Below the pieces are notes generated by a model that saw nothing but the letters and a program-made list of their open reading frames with translations, did not search any database and was not told where the DNA came from. Source: Alteripontixanthobacter maritimus (lineage in GTDB: Bacteria > Pseudomonadota > Alphaproteobacteria > Sphingomonadales > Sphingomonadaceae). Taken from it: a stretch of 64,000 nucleotides of DNA. Positions 28,499-40,280 of this stretch are shown here, piece by piece (the first letter of the stretch is position 1; each line of letters opens with the position of its first letter). Position numbers and translations under genes: made by a program. The stretch covers positions 1,187,501 to 1,251,500 of the forward strand of contig NZ_QBKA01000002.1 in NCBI RefSeq assembly GCF_003340475.1, in the 5' to 3' direction.

Positions 28499-30048
28499 CA
28501 GTGCGCCCCCTCACCATGAGCGGCGGGTGCGGCAACCGTATTGGCAGCCTCCGTTCGTGGAGCGCCGGCAGCCAGTCGGGAATCGCCTTCAGGCGCAGCG
28601 CGCGCAAGACGGGCGTCAAGCACGGCTATATCGGCGCGCATGGGGGCGAGAAAGCTCTCTGGATACACGCCCATCCACAGCGTAGCGGCAGCCACCGGGC
28701 CGAGCATCAGCCATTCGCGCATATTCATATCTTTCATCGCCGCGGCATCCTCGTTTTTCTGAATGCCGAACGCGACGCGGCGATAGAGATACAGCATGTA
28801 TGCCGCGCCCAGGATAATCCCGGTGGTCAATACCAGCGTGACAGTAGTGGAAACCTGGTAGACTCCAGCGAGACTGAGGAACTCGGCCACGAAACCGCTC
28901 GTCCCCGGCAATCCGATGCTCGCCATGGTGAAGAACAGGAAGAAAATGGCGTATCGCGGCATGTTGATGGCCAACCCGCCATAACGGTCGATCTCGCGCG
29001 TATGCAGCCGGTCGTAGATCACGCCCACACATAGAAACAACGCGCCCGAAACCAGGCCGTGGCTCAGCATCATTACCATCGCGCCTTCGAGCCCCTGCAC
29101 ATTGAAAGCGAACAGACCCGCGGTAACAATCGCCATGTGCGCGACTGAGGAATAAGCGATCAGCTTCTTCATATCGTGCTGGACCAGTGCGATCAGGCTG
29201 GTGACGATCACCGCCACCATCGACAGGCCGAAGATAAGCCACATGAATTGTGCGCTGGCCTCCGGAAACATCGGCAGGCTGAACCGGATAAACCCGTAAC
29301 CGCCCATTTTCAGCAATACGCCGGCAAGAATGACGGAGCCCGCTGTCGGCGCCTGAACGTGCGCATCCGGCAACCAAGTATGCACCGGCCACATCGGCAT
29401 TTTTACAGCGAAGCTGGCAAAGAACGCGAGCCACAGCCACGTCTGTGCAGTAGGCGCGAAATCATATTGCATCAGCGTGGGAATGTCGGTCGTGCCAGCA
29501 ACATTGATCATCCACAGCATCGCGACCAGCATCAGGACTGATCCGAGCAGCGTGTAGAGGAAGAATTTGTAGCTCGCGTAAATCCGGTTGTCGCCGCCCC
29601 AAATCCCGATGATGAGATACATCGGGATCAGACCGGCTTCGAAAAAGATGTAGAACAGCAGCAGGTCCTGCGCCGCGAATACGCCGATCATGAGCAGTTC
29701 CATGATCAGGAACGCAGCCATGTATTCGCCCACGCGAGTCTGGATCGATTCCCAGCTTGCAAGAATACAAACCGGCATCAGGAACACGCTGAGCACGATT
29801 AGCATCAGCGCAATGCCATCGATGCCAAGCGCATATTTGAAGCCGGCGAATAGCGGAAGGCTCTCGGTAAACTGCCATTGCGCGCCGCCAATATCGTAGC
29901 TCGCCCAAAGCAGGATGCCGAGCGCCAGATTGACCAGCGTCGCCACCAGCGCAATCATCCGCGCGGCACTTGCAGAAACAAAGAAGCACGCGACTGCGGC
30001 CACAAGCGGGACCAGCAACATCGTGGAAAGGATCGGGAAACCGCCCAT
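28498..30048 (-). CDS. nuoM: NADH-quinone oxidoreductase subunit M
   Basis: NuoM is the second antiporter-like proton-pumping subunit of complex I. The 516 residues include [20 protein letters not shown] and [12 protein letters not shown], the central histidine/lysine proton path. The C-terminus carries a short Ala-rich, His-ending tail (AAHGEGAH). The ATG at 30048 overlaps the nuoL stop (TGATG). The alternative ATG at 30063 lies within nuoL. Confidence 0.96.
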   Translation of the reverse strand: MGGFPILSTMLLVPLVAAVACFFVSASAARMIALVATLVNLALGILLWASYDIGGAQWQFTESLPLFAGFKYALGIDGIALMLIVLSVFLMPVCILASWESIQTRVGEYMAAFLIMELLMIGVFAAQDLLLFYIFFEAGLIPMYLIIGIWGGDNRIYASYKFFLYTLLGSVLMLVAMLWMINVAGTTDIPTLMQYDFAPTAQTWLWLAFFASFAVKMPMWPVHTWLPDAHVQAPTAGSVILAGVLLKMGGYGFIRFSLPMFPEASAQFMWLIFGLSMVAVIVTSLIALVQHDMKKLIAYSSVAHMAIVTAGLFAFNVQGLEGAMVMMLSHGLVSGALFLCVGVIYDRLHTREIDRYGGLAINMPRYAIFFLFFTMASIGLPGTSGFVAEFLSLAGVYQVSTTVTLVLTTGIILGAAYMLYLYRRVAFGIQKNEDAAAMKDMNMREWLMLGPVAAATLWMGVYPESFLAPMRADIAVLDARLARAAPEGDSRLAAGAPRTEAANTVAAPAAHGEGAH

Positions 30049-32108
30049 CAGAACAGCACCCATGTAATAGCGGCGACAAGGCCAAGCAGCATCACCAGCG
30101 CGTAGCTATAGAGATAGCCAGACTGCAGGCTCTTGGCCGCAACAGAGCTTCTCGAGACAACCCAAGCCGCGCCATCAGGGCCGAACCGGTCGATTACACC
30201 CTTGTCCAGCAATATCCAGAACTTGCGGCCGAGCCAGAAGGCGGGGCGTACGAACAGAAAGTTGTAAATCTCGTCGAAATACCACTTGTTCAGCAGGAAC
30301 CGGTAGACCGGACCCAGTTGCTTGGCAGTTTCCGCCGGGATAGCCGTGTTCCGAATGTAAGCGAGCCAGGCGAAAAACAGCCCCGCCAACATCGCTACGG
30401 TCGCCGATAGTTTTACCCACAGCGGTACGACGTGCAAAGCGGCGACCAGATTCTCGTTATAGAAAATCGAGCCATCCCAGAATGCCTCGCTGTCGACGAA
30501 CGCGTCGGTAAACATCCACCCTGCAAAGACTGCGCCCAATGTGAGGACGCCGAGCGGTACCAGCATCGTGAGCGGACTTTCGTGCGGGTGATACCCTGCG
30601 GTCCCATCATGCTCGTCAGGTGATGGTACGGAATGCGTCGGACTGTCGCCAGCATGTTCCTGCGCCGCTGGGTTGTGTTCGTCAGCAGCATCATGGCCAA
30701 CATGGACCGCGTGCTGGATATGCTCGCTCTGTGCCCAGCGGGGCTTGCCCCAGAAGGTCAGGAACATCAGACGCCAGCTGTAAAAACTGGTCAGGAACGC
30801 TGCGAACGCGCCGATGAAAAAAGCGGTGCGTCCAAGATCGGTGCCGCGCCCGAAAGCCGCTTCGAGAATTGCGTCCTTGGAATGGAAGCCCGCGAAACCT
30901 GCACCTAACCAATAAATGCCGACACCGGTAATCGCGAGCGTCCCGGCCAGCATGGCCCAGAACGTGATCGGTATCTCTTTCCGCAATCCGCCGTAATACC
31001 GCATGTCCTGTTCGTGATGCATGGCGTGAATGACACTGCCCGCGCCCAGGAACAGCAACGCCTTGAAGAACGCGTGCGTAAACAGGTGGAACATCGCGAC
31101 GCCGTAAGCACCCACACCGGCGGCGAAGAACATGTATCCAAGCTGCGAACAGGTGGAATACGCGATCACGCGCTTGATATCCCATTGGGTCGTGCCGACG
31201 GTCGCGGCAAACAGGCAGGTCAGCGCGCCGATAATGGTCACTACCGCCAGCGCCGTCGGCGCGGTTTCGAACATGGGCGACAAGCGGCAGACCATGAATA
31301 CGCCGGCCGTAACCATGGTCGCAGCATGGATCAGCGCGGACACAGGCGTCGGCCCCTCCATGGCGTCCGGCAACCACGTGTGCAGCCCAAGCTGCGCAGA
31401 CTTCCCCATCGCACCGATGAACAACAGGATGCACAGGATATCCATAGTGTAGAGACGGTATCCGAGAAAGCCGATGCTGCTGCCGCTCATCGCTGGCGCC
31501 GCCTCGAGTATCTCGGGGATCGATGTGGTCTGGAACACCAGATAGGTGCCGAAGATACCAAGCATGAAGCCCAGATCGCCTACGCGATTGACCACGAACG
31601 CCTTGATCGCCGCCGCGTTTGCGCTGGGCTTCTTGAACCAGAAGCCGATTAGCAAATAAGACGCCAGCCCCACCCCTTCCCAACCGAAGAACATTTGGAC
31701 GAGGTTGTTTGCCGTCACCAGCATCAGCATGGCGAAGGTGAACAGGCTGAGATAGGCGAAGAACCGCGGCTGGTCGGGGTCCTCGTCCATGTAACCCCAG
31801 CTATAGATATGCACGAGCGCCGAAACAGTCGTTATCACCACCAGCATGACAGCCGTAAGGGCATCTACCCGTAACGCCCAGTCGAAGCTGAGCGAGCCGG
31901 ACTTGACCCATTGCAGCACTGGCACGACTTCCGCCTGTGCACTGCCCGATATGAAGCCGAGGAAAATCGGCCAGCTTAGCGCACACGCCGTGACTAGCGC
32001 GCCGGTCGTGACGACCTTGGCGAAAATGGCCGGCACACCCTTGTTTACGAAGCCAGCGACGATTGCTGCCAGCAAAGGCAGAAACACGATGATCAGGATC
32101 GAGGACAT
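30048..32108 (-). CDS. nuoL: NADH-quinone oxidoreductase subunit L
   Basis: NuoL is the distal proton-pumping subunit of complex I with the long lateral helix. The 686 residues include [53 protein letters not shown] and the C-terminal lateral-helix region. A histidine-rich acidic loop (about residues 475-520, with [17 protein letters not shown]) precedes the last part, as often in this group. The start lies 8 bp after the nuoK stop. Confidence 0.96.
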   Translation of the reverse strand: MSSILIIVFLPLLAAIVAGFVNKGVPAIFAKVVTTGALVTACALSWPIFLGFISGSAQAEVVPVLQWVKSGSLSFDWALRVDALTAVMLVVITTVSALVHIYSWGYMDEDPDQPRFFAYLSLFTFAMLMLVTANNLVQMFFGWEGVGLASYLLIGFWFKKPSANAAAIKAFVVNRVGDLGFMLGIFGTYLVFQTTSIPEILEAAPAMSGSSIGFLGYRLYTMDILCILLFIGAMGKSAQLGLHTWLPDAMEGPTPVSALIHAATMVTAGVFMVCRLSPMFETAPTALAVVTIIGALTCLFAATVGTTQWDIKRVIAYSTCSQLGYMFFAAGVGAYGVAMFHLFTHAFFKALLFLGAGSVIHAMHHEQDMRYYGGLRKEIPITFWAMLAGTLAITGVGIYWLGAGFAGFHSKDAILEAAFGRGTDLGRTAFFIGAFAAFLTSFYSWRLMFLTFWGKPRWAQSEHIQHAVHVGHDAADEHNPAAQEHAGDSPTHSVPSPDEHDGTAGYHPHESPLTMLVPLGVLTLGAVFAGWMFTDAFVDSEAFWDGSIFYNENLVAALHVVPLWVKLSATVAMLAGLFFAWLAYIRNTAIPAETAKQLGPVYRFLLNKWYFDEIYNFLFVRPAFWLGRKFWILLDKGVIDRFGPDGAAWVVSRSSVAAKSLQSGYLYSYALVMLLGLVAAITWVLF

Positions 32109-32116
32109 GTCCGGCT

Positions 32117-32422
32117 TCAGCCCTTCATCCGGTTAGCATCGTCAACGGCAATGGTGCCGCGACCACGGAAATAGATGACCAGGATAGCAAGCCCGATCGC
32201 AGCCTCACCGGCCGCCACGGTCAATACGAACATGGCAAAGACCTGCCCCGTCAGATCGCCCAGAAATGCGCTGAACGCGACTAGATTGATGTTTACGGCA
32301 AGCAATATCAGTTCGATCGCCATTAGGATCACGATGATGTTCTTGCGGTTCAGGAAGATGCCCAGCACGCCCAACACGAACAGGATCGCGCCGACGACAA
32401 TATAGTGTTCGATACCGATCAC
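32117..32422 (-). CDS. nuoK: NADH-quinone oxidoreductase subunit K
   Basis: NuoK is a small membrane subunit in the proton path of complex I. The 101 residues form three helices with the conserved acidic residues in [19 protein letters not shown] and in the [11 protein letters not shown] segment. Length is typical. It overlaps nuoJ by four bases (ATGA). Confidence 0.96.
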   Translation of the reverse strand: MIGIEHYIVVGAILFVLGVLGIFLNRKNIIVILMAIELILLAVNINLVAFSAFLGDLTGQVFAMFVLTVAAGEAAIGLAILVIYFRGRGTIAVDDANRMKG

Positions 32423-33039
32423 AGCTCGACCCCCTTGCCGATCGTGGGCTGACGCATGACGGTCGCCTCATCCGGATTGCGGCGCACCTGCTTACCGATA
32501 TCCTGATGGCCGCGCACGGTTTTGGAACCGCGCAAGGTCAGCACGATCGCGCCGACCATCGCCACCAGCAGGATGATGCCGGCAGTTTCGAACAGGAACA
32601 GATATTGGCTGTAAAGTAGCGCCCCGAGGCTTTCGGTATTGCTTTGGCCAAGGATCGGCGCAGCGTTGCCGGATGGCGTACCAAGTTGCAGTGCGCCCGC
32701 GCGGTAAGCCCCGATGCCGAGCACCAGCTCCGCCAGCAAGATCAATGCGAGCGCGATGCCGAGGGGAAAGTTCTTTACCAGTCCGCTACGCATCGATGCA
32801 AAATCGACGTCCAGCATCATCACCACGAACAGAAACAGCACTGCCACCGCGCCGACATAGACGATTACCAGCAGCATCGCGATGAACTCAGCGCCTACCA
32901 GCACCATCAACCCGGCGGCGTTGAAAAATGCCATGATCAGCCACAGCACCGAATGGACCGGGTTGCGGCTGAGGATCGTCAGCACACCGCTGGCGACCAC
33001 TAAAGTCGCAAACAGGTAAAAGGCGATAACTTGAATCAT
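32419..33039 (-). CDS. nuoJ: NADH-quinone oxidoreductase subunit J
   Basis: NuoJ is a membrane subunit near the quinone end of complex I. The 206 residues have five hydrophobic helices, and the family block [21 protein letters not shown] with the following MMLDVD is present at about 51-80. It ends in a polar tail ([15 protein letters not shown]). It starts 42 bp after nuoI. Confidence 0.95.
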   Translation of the reverse strand: MIQVIAFYLFATLVVASGVLTILSRNPVHSVLWLIMAFFNAAGLMVLVGAEFIAMLLVIVYVGAVAVLFLFVVMMLDVDFASMRSGLVKNFPLGIALALILLAELVLGIGAYRAGALQLGTPSGNAAPILGQSNTESLGALLYSQYLFLFETAGIILLVAMVGAIVLTLRGSKTVRGHQDIGKQVRRNPDEATVMRQPTIGKGVEL

Positions 33040-33081
33040 GAGCCCCCGGGACTTGGTCGTGCCGAATACGTTGCCGCGCGC

Positions 33082-33567
33082 CTAGCGGTAGGGTGCGTCG
33101 GCTTCAAGGTTTGCGGCAATGGCCCGCTCCCACTTGTCCCCGTTCGCCAGCAGTTTTGCCTTGTCGTACAGCAATTCTTCACGCGTTTCGGTCGCGTATT
33201 CGAAATTCGGGCCTTCGACCACCGCGTCAACCGGGCATGCCTCCTGACAGAATCCGCAGTAGATACACTTGGTCATGTCGATATCGTAACGCGTGGTCCG
33301 GCGGCTGCCGTCGTCGCGCGGTTCGCTTTCGATGGTGATGGCCTGCGCCGGACATACCGCCTCGCAAAGTTTGCACGCGATGCACCGTTCCTCGCCATTG
33401 GGGTACCGGCGCAGCACATGCTCCCCCCGGAACCGTGGCGAAATCGGGTTCTTCTCATACGGATAGTTGATAGTCACTTTGGGCTTGAAGAAATACTTCA
33501 GGGTCAGCCAATGCGCCTTCAGGAATTCCCAAAGGGTGAAGGACTTGATGAGGTGAGTGAGGGTCAT
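33082..33567 (-). CDS. nuoI: NADH-quinone oxidoreductase subunit I
   Basis: NuoI carries the two [4Fe-4S] clusters (N6a, N6b) that pass electrons toward quinone in complex I. The 161 residues contain both motifs: [18 protein letters not shown] and [17 protein letters not shown]. The ATG at 33567 overlaps the nuoH stop (ATGA). A longer open frame to 33828 is only nuoH read in another frame. Confidence 0.97.
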   Translation of the reverse strand: MTLTHLIKSFTLWEFLKAHWLTLKYFFKPKVTINYPYEKNPISPRFRGEHVLRRYPNGEERCIACKLCEAVCPAQAITIESEPRDDGSRRTTRYDIDMTKCIYCGFCQEACPVDAVVEGPNFEYATETREELLYDKAKLLANGDKWERAIAANLEADAPYR

Positions 33568-34613
33568 CCGTACCTCGTAAACATGAGCCAGCCCGAAATC
33601 AGGACGACAAAAAACAGGCTGAGCGGCAGGAACACTTTCCAACCAAGGCGCATCAACTGGTCGTAGCGGAACCGGGGTACGGTCGCCTTGATCCAGCTGA
33701 AGATGAAGAAGAACAGCAAAATCTTGCCAAACAGCCAGATCCATCCCGGAATGTCGAACCAAGGAATCAGATCGATGTTGAGCGGCGGTAGCCATCCGCC
33801 GAAGAACAGGATCGCGTTTAGCGCGCACATCAGCAGGACATTGGCATACTCGCCAAGCCAGAACAGGGCGAAGCTCATGGAAGAATATTCTGTCTGGTAG
33901 CCCGCAACCAGCTCGCTTTCCGCCTCAGTAAGGTCGAACGGCGCGCGGGCAGTTTCGGCAAGGGTCGAAATGAGGAACACCACCCAGATCGGGAACAGCA
34001 GAGGGTTGAACACGAACCCGTTCAAAAGGCCAAAGATATGGCCCTGTTGTGCCAAGATGATCTCGTTCATCTTGAACGAATCTGCGTACAGCACCACGCA
34101 AACCAGCGTGAAACCGATCGACACCTCGTAGGAAATCATCTGCGCCGCGGCACGCATGGCGGAGAAAAACGGATACTTTGAGTTAGAGGCCCAGCCCGCA
34201 ACCACGACGCCGTAAACCCCCAGCGAACTGATCGCGAGCACATAGAGCAAACCGACATTGATGTCGGAAAGCACAGCGTCCGGCCCGAACGGGATGACCG
34301 CCCAAGCCAACAAAGCCACTGTGAAAGTGACGATGGGCGCAATCAGAAACAGGCCCTTATTGGCCGCAGATGGAATGATGGTTTCCTGCAGGAACACCTT
34401 GAGCCCATCGGCAAAGCTTTGCAGCAGCCCGAACGGGCCGACCACATTGGGCCCGCGCCGCAAGGCGATTGCAGCCCAGACTTTACGGTCCATGTAAATA
34501 ATCATCGCTACGCTGAGCATCAGCGGCAACGCGATCAGCAGGATCCCGCTGATCGTCGCCGTGAACCAAGCGAACTCGTAGGACATGCCGAGTGAGACGA
34601 AGAAGTCGGTCAT
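33564..34613 (-). CDS. nuoH: NADH-quinone oxidoreductase subunit H
   Basis: NuoH is the membrane subunit that forms the quinone-binding chamber of complex I with NuoB and NuoD. The 349 residues show [36 protein letters not shown] (the acidic loop near quinone) and [20 protein letters not shown]. The start overlaps the nuoG stop (ATGA). Confidence 0.97.
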   Translation of the reverse strand: MTDFFVSLGMSYEFAWFTATISGILLIALPLMLSVAMIIYMDRKVWAAIALRRGPNVVGPFGLLQSFADGLKVFLQETIIPSAANKGLFLIAPIVTFTVALLAWAVIPFGPDAVLSDINVGLLYVLAISSLGVYGVVVAGWASNSKYPFFSAMRAAAQMISYEVSIGFTLVCVVLYADSFKMNEIILAQQGHIFGLLNGFVFNPLLFPIWVVFLISTLAETARAPFDLTEAESELVAGYQTEYSSMSFALFWLGEYANVLLMCALNAILFFGGWLPPLNIDLIPWFDIPGWIWLFGKILLFFFIFSWIKATVPRFRYDQLMRLGWKVFLPLSLFFVVLISGWLMFTRYG

Positions 34614-36628
34614 TCCGCTGCCTCCGCCAAATCTTCACCGTGAAGCAGTTCCAGCGAACAATGATTCATCACCTCGCTCGCCCGTGCGATGGGGTTGGTA
34701 AGGTAGAAGTCTGCAATCGGATACGTAATCGCGCCTTCGGCCTTTACCTTATCCTTCTCCTTTGCACCCGGGGTTGGAAGCGTACCGAAATGGGCCAGCC
34801 CTTCCTCGCCCAAAGCAGGCACAGAAGCGATCATGGCAGCTTGCAGTTCGGCGAAGCTGTCGAACCCGACCTTTACTCCCAGGGCATCGGCGAGCGCCCG
34901 CAGGATCGTCCAGTCCTCGCGCGCGTCGCCGGGCGCGAACACGGCCTTTTCGGCAAATTGCACACGGCCTTCGGTATTGACGTAGGTTCCGTCCTTCTCC
35001 GCAAAGCTTGCAGCAGGCAGAATGATGTCCGCCGAATGCGCGCCTTTATCGCCGTGATGCCCGATATAGACTTTGAGACTATCGGCGAACTCTAAGTAAT
35101 CCACCTCATCCGCGCCGAGCGAGAGCAGGACTTTAGGCGCAGCCTTGGCGATGTCCCCAATACCGCCCTTCTGCGCATAACCCAGCATCAGGCCGCCGAC
35201 GCGGCTGGCCGCCATGTGCAGCACGTTGAAGCCGTTCCAGCCATCCCGCACCAGGTTGAACTTGCTTGCGAGGGCAAGCGCCGGGCCGAGCGCACCCTTG
35301 GCCAGACCGCCCCCGCCCACTATGATCGCCGGGCGGTCCGCCGCTTGTAGCGCATCGATTGCTTCCTTGGGCAGTTTGCCAAGGACCCCGGCATCGTCGC
35401 CAAGGAACGTAGCGGGAAAAGTCGTTTCCCATTCCGGACCAACCACGAACATCTTGGCACCGCGCTTGGCAGCTTTGCGCAAACGGACGTTGACGAGCGG
35501 CGCTTCCCAGCGGACATGGCTGCCCACAATCAGCACAGCATCGGCATTCTCTATTTCGGCAAACGTGCTGCCAAAGACCGAAGCGGCGATATTGGATGCG
35601 TCATAATCCAAGCCAGTTTGCCGACCTTCCAGCAAATTGGAGCCCATGGCGCCCAGCAGAGCCTTCGCGGCGAACATGGTTTCGCAATCCACCAAATCGC
35701 CCGCAATCGCGGCAATCGATTTACCCGGCTTGACCTTGGCGATGGCCTTGAAAGCCTCGTCCCAGCTGGCTTCTGCCAATTTGCCTTTGCGGCGGATAAA
35801 GACCTTGTCGAGGCGGCGGCGTTGCAATCCATCGACCTGATAGCGGCCCTTGTCGCTCAGCCATTCCTCATTGACGTCGTCATTGATACGGGGAAGCGCG
35901 CGCATCACCTCACGGCCGCGCGAATGCAGCGTGATATTGCTTCCGACCGCATCGGACACATCGACGCTGAGTGTACGCTTCAATTCCCACGGGCGTGCCT
36001 CGTATGCGTATGGGCGGCTGGTAAGCGCGCCGACTGGGCACAGATCGATCACATTGGCGCTCAGCTCGTGGCTGGCGGCCTGTTCGAGATAGGTCGTGAT
36101 CTGCATGTCCTCGCCGCGATACAGCGCGCCGATTTCATCCACGCCGGCGATCTCTTCTGAGAACCGTACACAACGGGTGCAATGAATGCAGCGGGTCATG
36201 ATCGTCTTGATCAGGGGCCCCATGTATTTTTCGGTCACCGCTCGCTTGTTCTCGTCATACCGAGACGCGCCGCGGCCATACATCATGGCCTGATCCTGCA
36301 GATCGCACTCGCCGCCCTGATCGCAAATCGGGCAATCGAGCGGGTGGTTGATGAGCAGGAACTCCATCACCCCTTCGCGCGCGGTCTTGACCATTTCGCT
36401 GTCGGTACGAATTTCCTGGCCGTCGGTGGCTGGCAGCGCGCAGCTTGCCTGTGGCTTAGGCGGCCCCGGCTTCACTTCGACCAGGCACATCCGGCAATTG
36501 CCGGCGATAGACAACCGCTCGTGATAGCAGAAGCGAGGAATTTCTTTCCCCGCCAGCTCACACGCCTGCAGCACGGTCGCACCATCGGGCGCGTCCACTT
36601 CGATTCCATCTACGGTGACCTTAGGCAT
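34610..36628 (-). CDS. nuoG: NADH-quinone oxidoreductase subunit G
   Basis: NuoG is the large iron-sulfur subunit of the complex I peripheral arm. The 672 residues start with a ferredoxin-like [2Fe-2S] domain ([16 protein letters not shown], a later Cys near 62). The His-Cys3 cluster segment ([18 protein letters not shown]) and a [4Fe-4S] motif ([14 protein letters not shown]) follow, then a molybdopterin-oxidoreductase-like domain without cofactor. It overlaps nuoF by TAATG and nuoH by ATGA. Confidence 0.96.
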   Translation of the reverse strand: MPKVTVDGIEVDAPDGATVLQACELAGKEIPRFCYHERLSIAGNCRMCLVEVKPGPPKPQASCALPATDGQEIRTDSEMVKTAREGVMEFLLINHPLDCPICDQGGECDLQDQAMMYGRGASRYDENKRAVTEKYMGPLIKTIMTRCIHCTRCVRFSEEIAGVDEIGALYRGEDMQITTYLEQAASHELSANVIDLCPVGALTSRPYAYEARPWELKRTLSVDVSDAVGSNITLHSRGREVMRALPRINDDVNEEWLSDKGRYQVDGLQRRRLDKVFIRRKGKLAEASWDEAFKAIAKVKPGKSIAAIAGDLVDCETMFAAKALLGAMGSNLLEGRQTGLDYDASNIAASVFGSTFAEIENADAVLIVGSHVRWEAPLVNVRLRKAAKRGAKMFVVGPEWETTFPATFLGDDAGVLGKLPKEAIDALQAADRPAIIVGGGGLAKGALGPALALASKFNLVRDGWNGFNVLHMAASRVGGLMLGYAQKGGIGDIAKAAPKVLLSLGADEVDYLEFADSLKVYIGHHGDKGAHSADIILPAASFAEKDGTYVNTEGRVQFAEKAVFAPGDAREDWTILRALADALGVKVGFDSFAELQAAMIASVPALGEEGLAHFGTLPTPGAKEKDKVKAEGAITYPIADFYLTNPIARASEVMNHCSLELLHGEDLAEAAE

Positions 36629-37920
36629 TATTCCGCCGCCTCCGCAAATTGAGCGTTATGCTCGTGAATTCGCCGCTCCAATTCCGGGCGGAAATGCTTG
36701 ATAAGTCCCTGGATCGGCCAAGCAGCAGCATCGCCCAAGGCACAGATCGTGTGGCCCTCCACCTGCTTCGTCACTTGCTGCAGCATATCGATTTCCTCGA
36801 TCGCCGCGTCGCCGGTGCGCAGGCGTTCCATCATGCGCCACATCCAGCCCGTGCCTTCGCGGCATGGCGTGCATTGGCCGCAGCTTTCATGCTTGTAAAA
36901 ATAGCTCAGGCGGGAAATCGCGCGCACGATGTCGGTCGATTTGTCCATCACGATGACTGCCGCCGTACCAAGCCCGCTGCCGACTTCCTTCAATCCGTCG
37001 AAGTCCATTGGCGCGTCCATGATCTGCTCAGCCGGGACGAGCGGAACGGACGAGCCGCCCGGGATCACCGCCAGCAGATTGTCCCACCCGCCGGTGATAC
37101 CGCCACAATGTTTCTCGATCAGTTCGCGGAAGGGAATGCTCATCTCTTCCTCGACCACACAGGGCTGCCGCACATGACCGCTGATCTGGAACAGCTTGGT
37201 TCCGTGGTTGCCCTCGCGCCCGAAGCCGGAGAACCAGCTGGCGCCGCGCCGCAGGATCGTCGGGACGACTGCGATGCTTTCCACGTTGTTGACGGTGGTG
37301 GGGCAACCATACAGGCCCGCGCCTGCCGGGAATGGCGGTTTAAGGCGCGGCTGGCCCTTCTTGCCTTCCAGGCTCTCAATCATCGCGGTTTCCTCGCCGC
37401 AAATATACGCGCCTGCACCGCGGTGCATGAATACGTCGAAATCGTAGCCGGATCCGCTGGCGTTCTTGCCGATCAATCCCGCGTCATACGCCTCGTCGAT
37501 TGCCGCCTGCAGCGTCTCTGCCTCGCGAATATACTCGCCGCGAATATAAATATAGGCCGCCCGCGCACGCATGGCGAAACCTGCGACCAGAGCGCCTTCG
37601 ATCAGCTTGTGCGGATCGTGGCGGATGATCTCGCGATCCTTGCAGGAACCCGGCTCAGATTCGTCAGCGTTGATGACCAGGAAGGATGGGCGGCCATCCT
37701 TCGATTCCTTGGGCATGAACGACCATTTAAGGCCAGTCGGAAATCCCGCCCCGCCCCGGCCGCGCAAGCCCGACGCCTTCATCTCGTCGATGATGCTGTC
37801 ATTGCCGCGCTGGATCAGCGCTTTGGTATCGTCCCAATCGCCACGTTTCTGCGCCGCCTTCAGACCCCAGTCCTGAAAGCCATACAGATTGGTGAATATG
37901 CGGTCCCGGTCAGCGAGCAT
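36628..37920 (-). CDS. nuoF: NADH-quinone oxidoreductase subunit F (NADH binding)
   Basis: NuoF binds NADH and FMN and starts electron transfer in complex I. The 430 residues carry the NADH/FMN loop [13 protein letters not shown], the FMN region [19 protein letters not shown] and the [4Fe-4S] N3 motif [12 protein letters not shown] with a later Cys in [12 protein letters not shown]. The start [16 protein letters not shown] matches the family. It follows a 45-residue membrane gene. Confidence 0.97.
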   Translation of the reverse strand: MLADRDRIFTNLYGFQDWGLKAAQKRGDWDDTKALIQRGNDSIIDEMKASGLRGRGGAGFPTGLKWSFMPKESKDGRPSFLVINADESEPGSCKDREIIRHDPHKLIEGALVAGFAMRARAAYIYIRGEYIREAETLQAAIDEAYDAGLIGKNASGSGYDFDVFMHRGAGAYICGEETAMIESLEGKKGQPRLKPPFPAGAGLYGCPTTVNNVESIAVVPTILRRGASWFSGFGREGNHGTKLFQISGHVRQPCVVEEEMSIPFRELIEKHCGGITGGWDNLLAVIPGGSSVPLVPAEQIMDAPMDFDGLKEVGSGLGTAAVIVMDKSTDIVRAISRLSYFYKHESCGQCTPCREGTGWMWRMMERLRTGDAAIEEIDMLQQVTKQVEGHTICALGDAAAWPIQGLIKHFRPELERRIHEHNAQFAEAAE

Positions 37921-37956
37921 GAGCGAGCGCCCCCAAAAAGGTGTCCTGAAGCGCCA

Positions 37957-38094
37957 TTATGCCGCTGCCTGCGAGAGGAAATAAAGCGCGCCAAGGATCA
38001 CCGCACCGATCAGGGCGAACTTGACGATGCCGGTCAGTACCTTCCACGCGATGAAGATCACGACGAGCGCAATGATGATGGTGGTGATTTCCAT
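37957..38094 (-). CDS. Small membrane protein inside the nuo operon (45 residues)
   Basis: A short frame starts with ATG 38094, directly overlapping the nuoE stop (TAATG), and ends TAA at 37957. It encodes MEITTIIIALVVIFIAWK followed by a second hydrophobic stretch ending FLSQAAA: one long or two short membrane helices with Lys residues near the interface. I do not recognise a family. Tight coupling to nuoE and location just before nuoF suggest it is translated with complex I and may be an accessory or assembly factor. Confidence 0.7.
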   Translation of the reverse strand: MEITTIIIALVVIFIAWKVLTGIVKFALIGAVILGALYFLSQAAA

Positions 38095-38765
38095 TACGCC
38101 CATTCGCTCCGGTAATCGTGGTTTTCGTCGGTCATCGCCTCGAGTGTAGTCACCCCGCCCGCAGGTTCGGACGTATGTCGGCCGGGCTCTTGCGTGCCCG
38201 GCTTTGGCTGCTCACCCTTGGCGAGAGAGTTGAGCACGGTGTCGAGGCGTTCAGGCGTCAGATCCTCGTAATTGTCATCGTTGATCTGCACCATCGGCGC
38301 GGTGGCGCAATTGCCCATGCATTCCACCTCGGTCAGGGTCCACAAGCCGTCATCGGAGACCTTTCCCTTGGCCATTCCGCGCGATTTGCACGTGTCGAAC
38401 AATGCGTCCGATCCGCGCAGCATGCACGGCGTTGTGCCGCAAACCTGCACGTGGAATTTACCGACCGGTTTCATGTTGTACATGAAATAGAAGGTCGCGA
38501 CTTCCAGCACGCGGATTACCGGCATATCGAGATAGCTGGCCACATATTCGATCACCGGCAGCGGCAGCCAACCCTGCGTATCGGTTTCCTTGCCCACCTG
38601 TCGCTGGGCAAGATCGAGCAGCGGCATGACAGCCGATTTCTGCCGCCCTTCCGGATAGCGCGCGATGGCCTTGTCGGCCTGCGCCTTGTGGTCTGCATCG
38701 AATGCAAACGCACCCCACCGCTCACGCAGTTCGGGTGTGTCGGGTGCAGGTGTGCGATCAGCCAT
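38094..38765 (-). CDS. nuoE: NADH-quinone oxidoreductase subunit E
   Basis: NuoE holds the [2Fe-2S] cluster N1a of complex I. The 223 residues show the thioredoxin-like core with cluster ligands in VCGTTPCMLRGSD and VECMGNCATAPM. A polar C-terminal extension of about 45 residues follows (from GEQPKPGTQEPG). The ATG at 38765 (MADRTPAPD) is used. It overlaps the end of the 102-residue gene by a few bases. Confidence 0.95.
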   Translation of the reverse strand: MADRTPAPDTPELRERWGAFAFDADHKAQADKAIARYPEGRQKSAVMPLLDLAQRQVGKETDTQGWLPLPVIEYVASYLDMPVIRVLEVATFYFMYNMKPVGKFHVQVCGTTPCMLRGSDALFDTCKSRGMAKGKVSDDGLWTLTEVECMGNCATAPMVQINDDNYEDLTPERLDTVLNSLAKGEQPKPGTQEPGRHTSEPAGGVTTLEAMTDENHDYRSEWA

Positions 38766-39066
38766 TAGAACGCCCCCAAGCCCGGTTGACGGCCCGATAT
38801 TGGAACACAAATCCGCCAATAAGTATGGCAGCGGCCCATAGACCAGCACTACCAACCATGAACTTCTCTATCATTGATGTTTCTGACCACCGCGGAACGA
38901 ACGGTGCGATAGCTAAGGCTGGCAAGGCCGCTAGCAAAATTAACTTGGCTTCATTGCGCTTCGATCGCTTCAAGCCACGAAAACGAACGGGAGCATTCCG
39001 TCCATGAAACTGCTGCTGAAGAGCATTTTCCTCACGGAACGCCCAGTGTTTTCCTAACCTCTTCAC
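38758..39066 (-). CDS. Small membrane protein between nuoD and nuoE (102 residues)
   Basis: The frame begins at GTG 39066, overlapping the nuoD stop (GTGA), and ends inside the start of nuoE. The product has a strongly basic first 40 residues ([21 protein letters not shown]) and then two hydrophobic helices (about 42-58 and 68-88). I do not recognise it. The base composition is visibly more A/T-rich than the flanking nuo genes, and codon use differs, which hints at later insertion into the operon. The two-sided overlap supports real translation. Confidence 0.65.
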   Translation of the reverse strand: MKRLGKHWAFREENALQQQFHGRNAPVRFRGLKRSKRNEAKLILLAALPALAIAPFVPRWSETSMIEKFMVGSAGLWAAAILIGGFVFQYRAVNRAWGRSNG

Positions 39067-40280
39067 CGGTCACACTCCCCGAACACCACGTCGATCGCGC
39101 ACAGCACCGGGATTGCGTCGGGCAGCATGTGGCCTTTGCACATGAAGTCCATGGCCTGGAGGTGGCTGAATGCGGTCGGGCGGATCTTGCAGCGGTAGGG
39201 TTTGTTGCTGCCATCGCTCACCAGGTAGACGCCGAATTCACCCTTGGGGCTTTCGGTGGCCACGTAGACTTCACCGGCTGGAACGTGGAAGCCCTCGGTA
39301 TAAAGCTTGAAGTGGTGGATCAGCGCTTCCATCGACTGCTTCATCTCGCCGCGTTTGGGGGGCGAAACCTTGCGGTCGCTACTGGCAATCGGGCCTTCGG
39401 GCATTTCAGCCAGGCACTGCTTGATGATCTTCGCGCTTTCGTAAACTTCCTTTACGCGCAGCACGAACCGGTCGTAGCAATCGGAATTGGTGCCGACGGG
39501 AATGTCGAATTCCATACGGTCATACACGTCGTAAGGCTGCGATTTGCGCAGGTCCCACGGCACGCCGGCAGCGCGGATCATCGGGCCGGTGAAGCCCCAT
39601 GCAATCGCGTCTTCCTTCGACACCACGCCGATATCGACATTGCGCTGTTTGAAGATACGGTTGTCGAGCACCAGGCTCATCGCGTCGCCGAACAGTTCGG
39701 GCAGGCGGCCATCCACCCAGTCGCCGATATCGGTCAGCAGTTTGAGCGGCACGTCCTGATGCACCCCGCCCGGACGGAACCACGCGGCATGCATCCGCGC
39801 ACCCGATGCGCGTTCGAAGAAATTCATGCAGTCTTCGCGCAGTTCGAAGACCCAAAGGTTCGGCGTCATCGCACCGACATCCATGACATGCGCGCCGATG
39901 TTCAGCATGTGATTGCAGATGCGCGTCAGTTCCGCAAACAACACACGTAGATATTGCGCGCGGATCGGCACTTCCACATTTAGTAGCTTTTCGATCGCCA
40001 GAACATAGCTGTGTTCCTGGCAGAGCGGCGAGCAGTAATCGAGCCGGTCGAAATAGGGCAGCGCCTGCAGATAGGTCTTCTGCTCGATCAGCTTTTCGGT
40101 GCCACGGTGCAGGAGGCCGACATGCGGGTCGATCCGTTCGATGATCTCGCCGTCCAGCTCCATCACCATCCGCAACACGCCATGCGCGGCTGGATGCTGC
40201 GGGCCGAAATTGATCGTGTAATTGCTGATTTCATCGTCGCCGGCCGTGGTCGGGGACTGTTCGAGAGTGAGGCCGTTCAT
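39063..40280 (-). CDS. nuoD: NADH-quinone oxidoreductase subunit D
   Basis: NuoD is the 49-kDa subunit that shapes the quinone site at the arm junction. The 405 residues include [37 protein letters not shown] and the C-terminal DVVFGECDR. It is separate from NuoC, not fused. The start overlaps the nuoC stop by ATGA; the stop overlaps the start of the 102-residue gene. Confidence 0.97.
   Translation of the reverse strand: MNGLTLEQSPTTAGDDEISNYTINFGPQHPAAHGVLRMVMELDGEIIERIDPHVGLLHRGTEKLIEQKTYLQALPYFDRLDYCSPLCQEHSYVLAIEKLLNVEVPIRAQYLRVLFAELTRICNHMLNIGAHVMDVGAMTPNLWVFELREDCMNFFERASGARMHAAWFRPGGVHQDVPLKLLTDIGDWVDGRLPELFGDAMSLVLDNRIFKQRNVDIGVVSKEDAIAWGFTGPMIRAAGVPWDLRKSQPYDVYDRMEFDIPVGTNSDCYDRFVLRVKEVYESAKIIKQCLAEMPEGPIASSDRKVSPPKRGEMKQSMEALIHHFKLYTEGFHVPAGEVYVATESPKGEFGVYLVSDGSNKPYRCKIRPTAFSHLQAMDFMCKGHMLPDAIPVLCAIDVVFGECDR

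Noticed and set aside
30691-31683. 330-codon alternate frame on the same strand as nuoL
   Set aside because: Entirely inside nuoL; Arg/Gly/Ala-rich composition of a shifted frame.
36649-38115. 488-codon open frame on the plus strand opposite nuoF
   Set aside because: Antisense shadow of a high-GC gene; composition is typical of an out-of-frame read and nuoF is certain.
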